DNA of 7,801 bases from Candidatus Bathyarchaeota archaeon (GTDB taxonomy: Archaea > Thermoproteota > Bathyarchaeia > TCS64). Where the stretch lies: contig DUKA01000009.1 in the NCBI GenBank assembly GCA_013329615.1, positions 1 to 7,801 of the forward strand, given 5' to 3'. The notes beneath the pieces were generated by a model. That model saw only the letters and a list, made by a program, of their open reading frames with translations. It made no database searches and was not told the DNA's origin. Each line of letters opens with the position of its first letter. The first letter of the stretch is position 1. Shown piece by piece: positions 5,813 through 7,801 of this stretch. Both the position numbers and the translations under genes were made by a program.

Positions 5813-5849
5813 GGCTCAGAGAGGCGCCGCGCTTAACCCTTTCTGAGCC
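5813..5849. repeat. Perfect 8-bp inverted repeat between metallopeptidase and ubiquitin-like genes
   Basis: GGCTCAGA (5813-5820) and TCTGAGCC (5842-5849) are exact reverse complements separated by 21 bases; a G-T pair could add one more step. The repeat spans the metallopeptidase stop codon and ends 9 bases before the ubiquitin-like ATG. The spacer holds GTTAAG (minus 5837-5832), 28-33 bases before that ATG, a possible weak TATA box. It could be a dimeric protein site or an mRNA stem. No known motif is recognised. Confidence 0.5.
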
Positions 5850-6231
5850 CCAGCTCCTTACGCTTCTCCTGCAGCCTTTTGAACCAGACGTCGACGTTTT
5901 CGCGGGTCACGAAGTTCTTGTGGTGGCGGAAGCCGCCCTGGAAGCCGTGTGGGATGTGCATGAGTTCGTGGACGAGGACGCGGTCCTGCCCGTCTCGGCT
6001 CAGGGGGTCGAACTGCTCCGAGATGACCTCTATTATGTAGGTCGCCTCGATGCCCATGGCCTGCTGCCATATCCTTCCGAGGCCGTGTATTCGGGCTATA
6101 ATGCGCTTAGACTGGCTGCCCCTGCTCCTTACGCAGTAGACGTTCCCCGGCTTGACGTGGTCGAACCTGAGTAGCTCTATGATCTCGTCGATCCTTTTCC
6201 TGATGTCCGGGGCTGGGTAGTATTCGATCAA
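5833..6231 (-). CDS. Small HExxH metallopeptidase (SprT/putative-metallopeptidase type)
   Basis: This 132-residue protein contains a zincin motif HELMH (88-92), in the context VLVHELMHIPHGF, followed 11-12 residues after H92 by H103/H104 in GGFRHHKNF, which can supply the third zinc ligand. E89 would be catalytic. The N-terminal half (PAPDIRKRIDEII, RSRGSQSKR, ARIHGLGRIWQQA, YIIEVISEQFD) matches my recollection of the small archaeal predicted metallopeptidases (COG4900-like) and the phage-metallopeptidase/SprT group; the exact family would need a profile search. No signal peptide or membrane segment is seen, so it should be cytoplasmic. The start is TTG (6231), overlapping the TGA of the transporter gene as TTGA, so translational coupling is likely. 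No ATG occurs in frame before residue 59 and there is no clear SD. Substrate unknown. Confidence 0.85.
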   Translation of the reverse strand: MIEYYPAPDIRKRIDEIIELLRFDHVKPGNVYCVRSRGSQSKRIIARIHGLGRIWQQAMGIEATYIIEVISEQFDPLSRDGQDRVLVHELMHIPHGFQGGFRHHKNFVTRENVDVWFKRLQEKRKELGLRKG

Positions 6232-6848
6232 GCTCGCGCCGTTTTCTGCTTGGTGTCTCGGCTATTCAACACTTCCGGGAGCTTGTTGACGGCCTGTATG
6301 AGGGGAGGGGCGACGACGGCGAAGATGACGGTGTTGGTAGCGGTGTGGATGATGGGCGGCCACGGGTAGTAGAGGGGGACGAAGGTGAGGTAGACGGCTT
6401 GTATCGGGTCGGTGAAGGCGGGGTAGGCGAGGGCGAAGCCAAGACTCGATAGTACATCGTATGTGAATGTCAAGGTGAAGCCGATAGCGGCGAGGGCGAG
6501 ACTGAACCTGCCCCAGCCTTCGGGCTTGAGAAAGCGGGTGGAGTAGGCGCCGGCGATGCCAAACAGGGCGCCGAGGGCGGCCATGACGACAAGCAGTATG
6601 GGTGAGGTTGTGTAGAGCCACGCCGCCGGGTGGGCCATGGGATACGGGATGAGCATGTAGATGGTCAGGCTGATCACCCCCACGCTGCCACCCACTAGGC
6701 CGCCAAAGCAGAAACCCGAGATGAATATCAACACCGTCATGAACTCGAAGACACCGGGTAGGCTCGTGGCGGCGAGTCCCCTGCTGTAGGCGACGACTAT
6801 TGCGAGCGCCGACATTATAGCGGTTAGGGCGATCTGCCGGGTGTTCAT
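6228..6848 (-). CDS. ECF-type transporter S component (vitamin-uptake type membrane protein)
   Basis: Starting at ATG 6848 the protein has 206 residues and about six hydrophobic segments (roughly 5-21, 34-54, 55-72, 82-101, 114-140, 168-187). The N-terminus MNTRQIALTAIMSALAIVVA is typical of ECF S components, which bind a vitamin or metal and pair with an EcfA/EcfT energising module. None of those partners is in the window and the ligand cannot be told. Residues PGVFEFMTVLIF and the GGLVGGSVG loop fit the family. The frame is open to 6950 but would overlap the divergent regulator; ATG 6866 (six residues longer) is the main alternative. ATG 6848 lies 25-30 bases from ATATAT, while ATG 6866 lies 25-30 bases from CTTAAG, so either may be used. 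It overlaps the metallopeptidase start by four bases, so the two are probably co-expressed. Confidence 0.82.
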   Translation of the reverse strand: MNTRQIALTAIMSALAIVVAYSRGLAATSLPGVFEFMTVLIFISGFCFGGLVGGSVGVISLTIYMLIPYPMAHPAAWLYTTSPILLVVMAALGALFGIAGAYSTRFLKPEGWGRFSLALAAIGFTLTFTYDVLSSLGFALAYPAFTDPIQAVYLTFVPLYYPWPPIIHTATNTVIFAVVAPPLIQAVNKLPEVLNSRDTKQKTARA

Positions 6849-6853
6849 GATGG

Positions 6854-6870
6854 CTGGATTATCCATCCAG
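6854..6870. promoter_or_regulatory. Inverted repeat at the transporter start: candidate operator
   Basis: CTGGAT-TATCC-ATCCAG is a perfect inverted repeat of six-base arms with a five-base spacer, directly downstream of the ATATAT box and covering the expected transcription start region of the transporter gene. A dimeric regulator bound here would block transcription. The divergent DUF4443-type regulator is the obvious candidate, by inference from position only. Confidence 0.45.
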
Positions 6871-6872
6871 CG

Positions 6873-6878
6873 ATATAT
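6873..6878 (-). promoter_or_regulatory. TATA box (ATATAT) of the transporter gene
   Basis: ATATAT is the best TATA-like match in the divergent gap and lies 25-30 bases upstream of ATG 6848 on the minus strand, which supports that start and a leaderless transcript. If ATG 6866 were the start it would be only seven bases away. Confidence 0.55.
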
Positions 6879-6890
6879 GGGTTGCGAAGC

Positions 6891-6896
6891 CTTAAG
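6891..6896. promoter_or_regulatory. Palindromic CTTAAG box shared by divergent genes
   Basis: CTTAAG reads the same on both strands. It is 26-31 bases upstream of the plus-strand regulator ATG (6922) and 25-30 bases upstream of the alternative minus-strand ATG (6866). For the regulator gene it is the only TATA-like element at the right distance and no strong SD precedes its ATG. A bidirectional role is inference. Confidence 0.45.
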
Positions 6897-6921
6897 CCCG
6901 AAGGACGCAAACTGATCAGAG

Positions 6922-7524
6922 ATGAGCTTCAAACCCCTCCTGAGGCGCATCGCCGAGAAGACGGCGCCGGGACGATCCCCCTCCTACGGCGAGGCACAGG
7001 TGCTTAGGGCCCTCGAAACTGTATCCGGAGGCTGGATCGGCAGGGCGTCGCTCGGGGAAAGGCTCGGGGTGGGGGAGGGCGTCGTCAGGACGCTGATAAG
7101 GCGCCTGAGCGACGAGGGCTTGATTGAGGTCTCTACACGCGGCGTCTCCATCTCAAAGAAGGGGGAAGGGCTCCTCAGAGATGTGCACTCAGTCATCGCG
7201 ACAGGGGGAGAAGCCCCCGCGACCGGGGATATGGTTGGTTCAATGAATTTCGCCCTACTCGTAAAGGGGGGAGCCCACGGTGTCCGCTTCGGGCTTGAGC
7301 AGAGGGACGCTGCGCTTATCGCGGGTGCTAGAGGGGCGACCACGATAGTGTTTAAGCAGGGGTCGGCGTCCATACCCGGAATGGAAGGCGGTCCCTCGGA
7401 GCCTCTTCTCTCATTCATACAGAATTTCAGACCACAAAAGGGGGACGTCGTCGTCGTCGGGTCGGCGGACAACCTGATAGAGGCGGAGAACGGGGCTTAC
7501 GCCGCCGCCCTCACCCTCGCCTAG
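6922..7524 (+). CDS. Winged-HTH regulator with DUF4443-like C-terminal domain
   Basis: The 200-residue protein has an N-terminal wHTH (about 22-86) with helices around SLGERLGVGEGVVRTLIRRL (43-62) and a wing GLIEVSTRGVSISKKGEGLL. Its C-terminal alpha/beta domain (about 105-200) contains NFALLVKGGAHGVRFGLEQR, DAALIAGARGATTIVF and GDVVVVGSADNLIEAENG. From memory this layout matches the archaeal HTH-DUF4443 proteins, a family without an established function; the C-terminal part looks like a small-molecule sensor. It is divergent from the ECF S component with one shared promoter region holding an inverted repeat, so it may repress or activate vitamin or metal uptake and possibly itself. ATG 6922 follows a CTTAAG box at leaderless distance. 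It converges on the MFS gene, the two stop codons sharing CTAG. The wHTH is clear; the DUF assignment is less certain. Confidence 0.8.
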   Translation: MSFKPLLRRIAEKTAPGRSPSYGEAQVLRALETVSGGWIGRASLGERLGVGEGVVRTLIRRLSDEGLIEVSTRGVSISKKGEGLLRDVHSVIATGGEAPATGDMVGSMNFALLVKGGAHGVRFGLEQRDAALIAGARGATTIVFKQGSASIPGMEGGPSEPLLSFIQNFRPQKGDVVVVGSADNLIEAENGAYAAALTLA

Positions 7525-7801
7525 TCCTCTACCTTGTCGGACTCCTTGATCTGGGTGATGAAGAGCACACCCAGTATGACGACGCTGACACTCAGCAGCA
7601 TCCACGGGAGCGAGTTGTTGTACCTGTAGACGTAACCGCTGAGCAGGCTCCCCGCCGTCATGCTGAGCATCGCTATCACGCCCGTGCCCCAGGCCCCGCC
7701 CATGAACCAGACGCCACCACCGCCAACGGCTGCGATCATCCTCCCCCTCTTCTCCCGCGGCACCATGTCTGCGAACATCGCCTGGAAGCTGGGGTTGAGG
7801 A
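7521..7801 (-). CDS. Major facilitator superfamily transporter, C-terminal part (5' end outside window)
   Basis: The minus-strand frame is open from the right edge to TAG at 7521, giving about 93 residues of a larger membrane protein. NPSFQAMFADMVPREKRGR resembles the cytoplasmic loop motif between MFS helices, followed by hydrophobic segments: one with GVWFMGGAWGTGVIAM leading into the next helix, one around AGSLLSGYVY, and the last LPWMLLSVSVVILGVLFI, ending in an acidic tail. The ATG at 7778 is internal to this motif, so the true start lies beyond 7801. Substrate cannot be told. It converges on the DUF4443-type gene, sharing the CTAG stop palindrome. Confidence 0.8.
   Translation of the reverse strand, partial: LNPSFQAMFADMVPREKRGRMIAAVGGGGVWFMGGAWGTGVIAMLSMTAGSLLSGYVYRYNNSLPWMLLSVSVVILGVLFITQIKESDKVED

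Noticed and set aside
6984..7472. Minus-strand open frame of 162 codons
   Set aside because: Antisense shadow of the wHTH-DUF4443 gene, Ser/Pro-rich without domain signals.

Overview
The window looks archaeal. Several genes have TATA-like boxes 24-31 bases upstream of the start codon with no room for a leader. A tRNA gene carries a bulge-helix-bulge type intron, and an archaeal wHTH-DUF4443-like regulator, an archaeal indolepyruvate oxidoreductase and a GC-rich sequence with GTG and TTG starts are present. A TACK-type lineage (for example Bathyarchaeia) is a guess from gene content; the window holds no marker that settles it.

Left part (1-3521): the 5' three quarters or so of iorA runs off the left edge on the minus strand. 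Upstream of it is a tRNA-Arg(UCU) with an intron inside the anticodon stem, with its own TATA-like box. Next is a minus-strand regulatory pair: a tandem Lrp/wHTH protein followed with zero spacing (TAG directly followed by ATG) by a receiver-PAS response regulator. Middle (3562-5165): a small secreted protein with a calcium-loop motif, then two tandem 169-residue nitroreductase paralogues separated by 7 bases.

Right part (5233-7801): a JAMM/MPN+ protease on the plus strand converges on a 66-residue ubiquitin-like (ThiS/MoaD/SAMP-type) protein ending in Gly-Gly, and their stop codons overlap. On the minus strand upstream of the ubiquitin-like gene are a small HExxH metallopeptidase and, overlapping it by four bases, an ECF-transporter S component. 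That transporter gene is divergent from the DUF4443-type regulator, which in turn converges (shared CTAG stop) on a partial MFS transporter at the right edge.

How the genes may work together: the ubiquitin-like protein and JAMM enzyme form a plausible conjugation/deconjugation or sulfur-carrier pair, perhaps joined by the metallopeptidase. The DUF4443 regulator probably controls the divergent transporter and, through it, the downstream minus-strand genes. Apparent first genes of transcripts look leaderless, while genes inside operons carry Shine-Dalgarno motifs.
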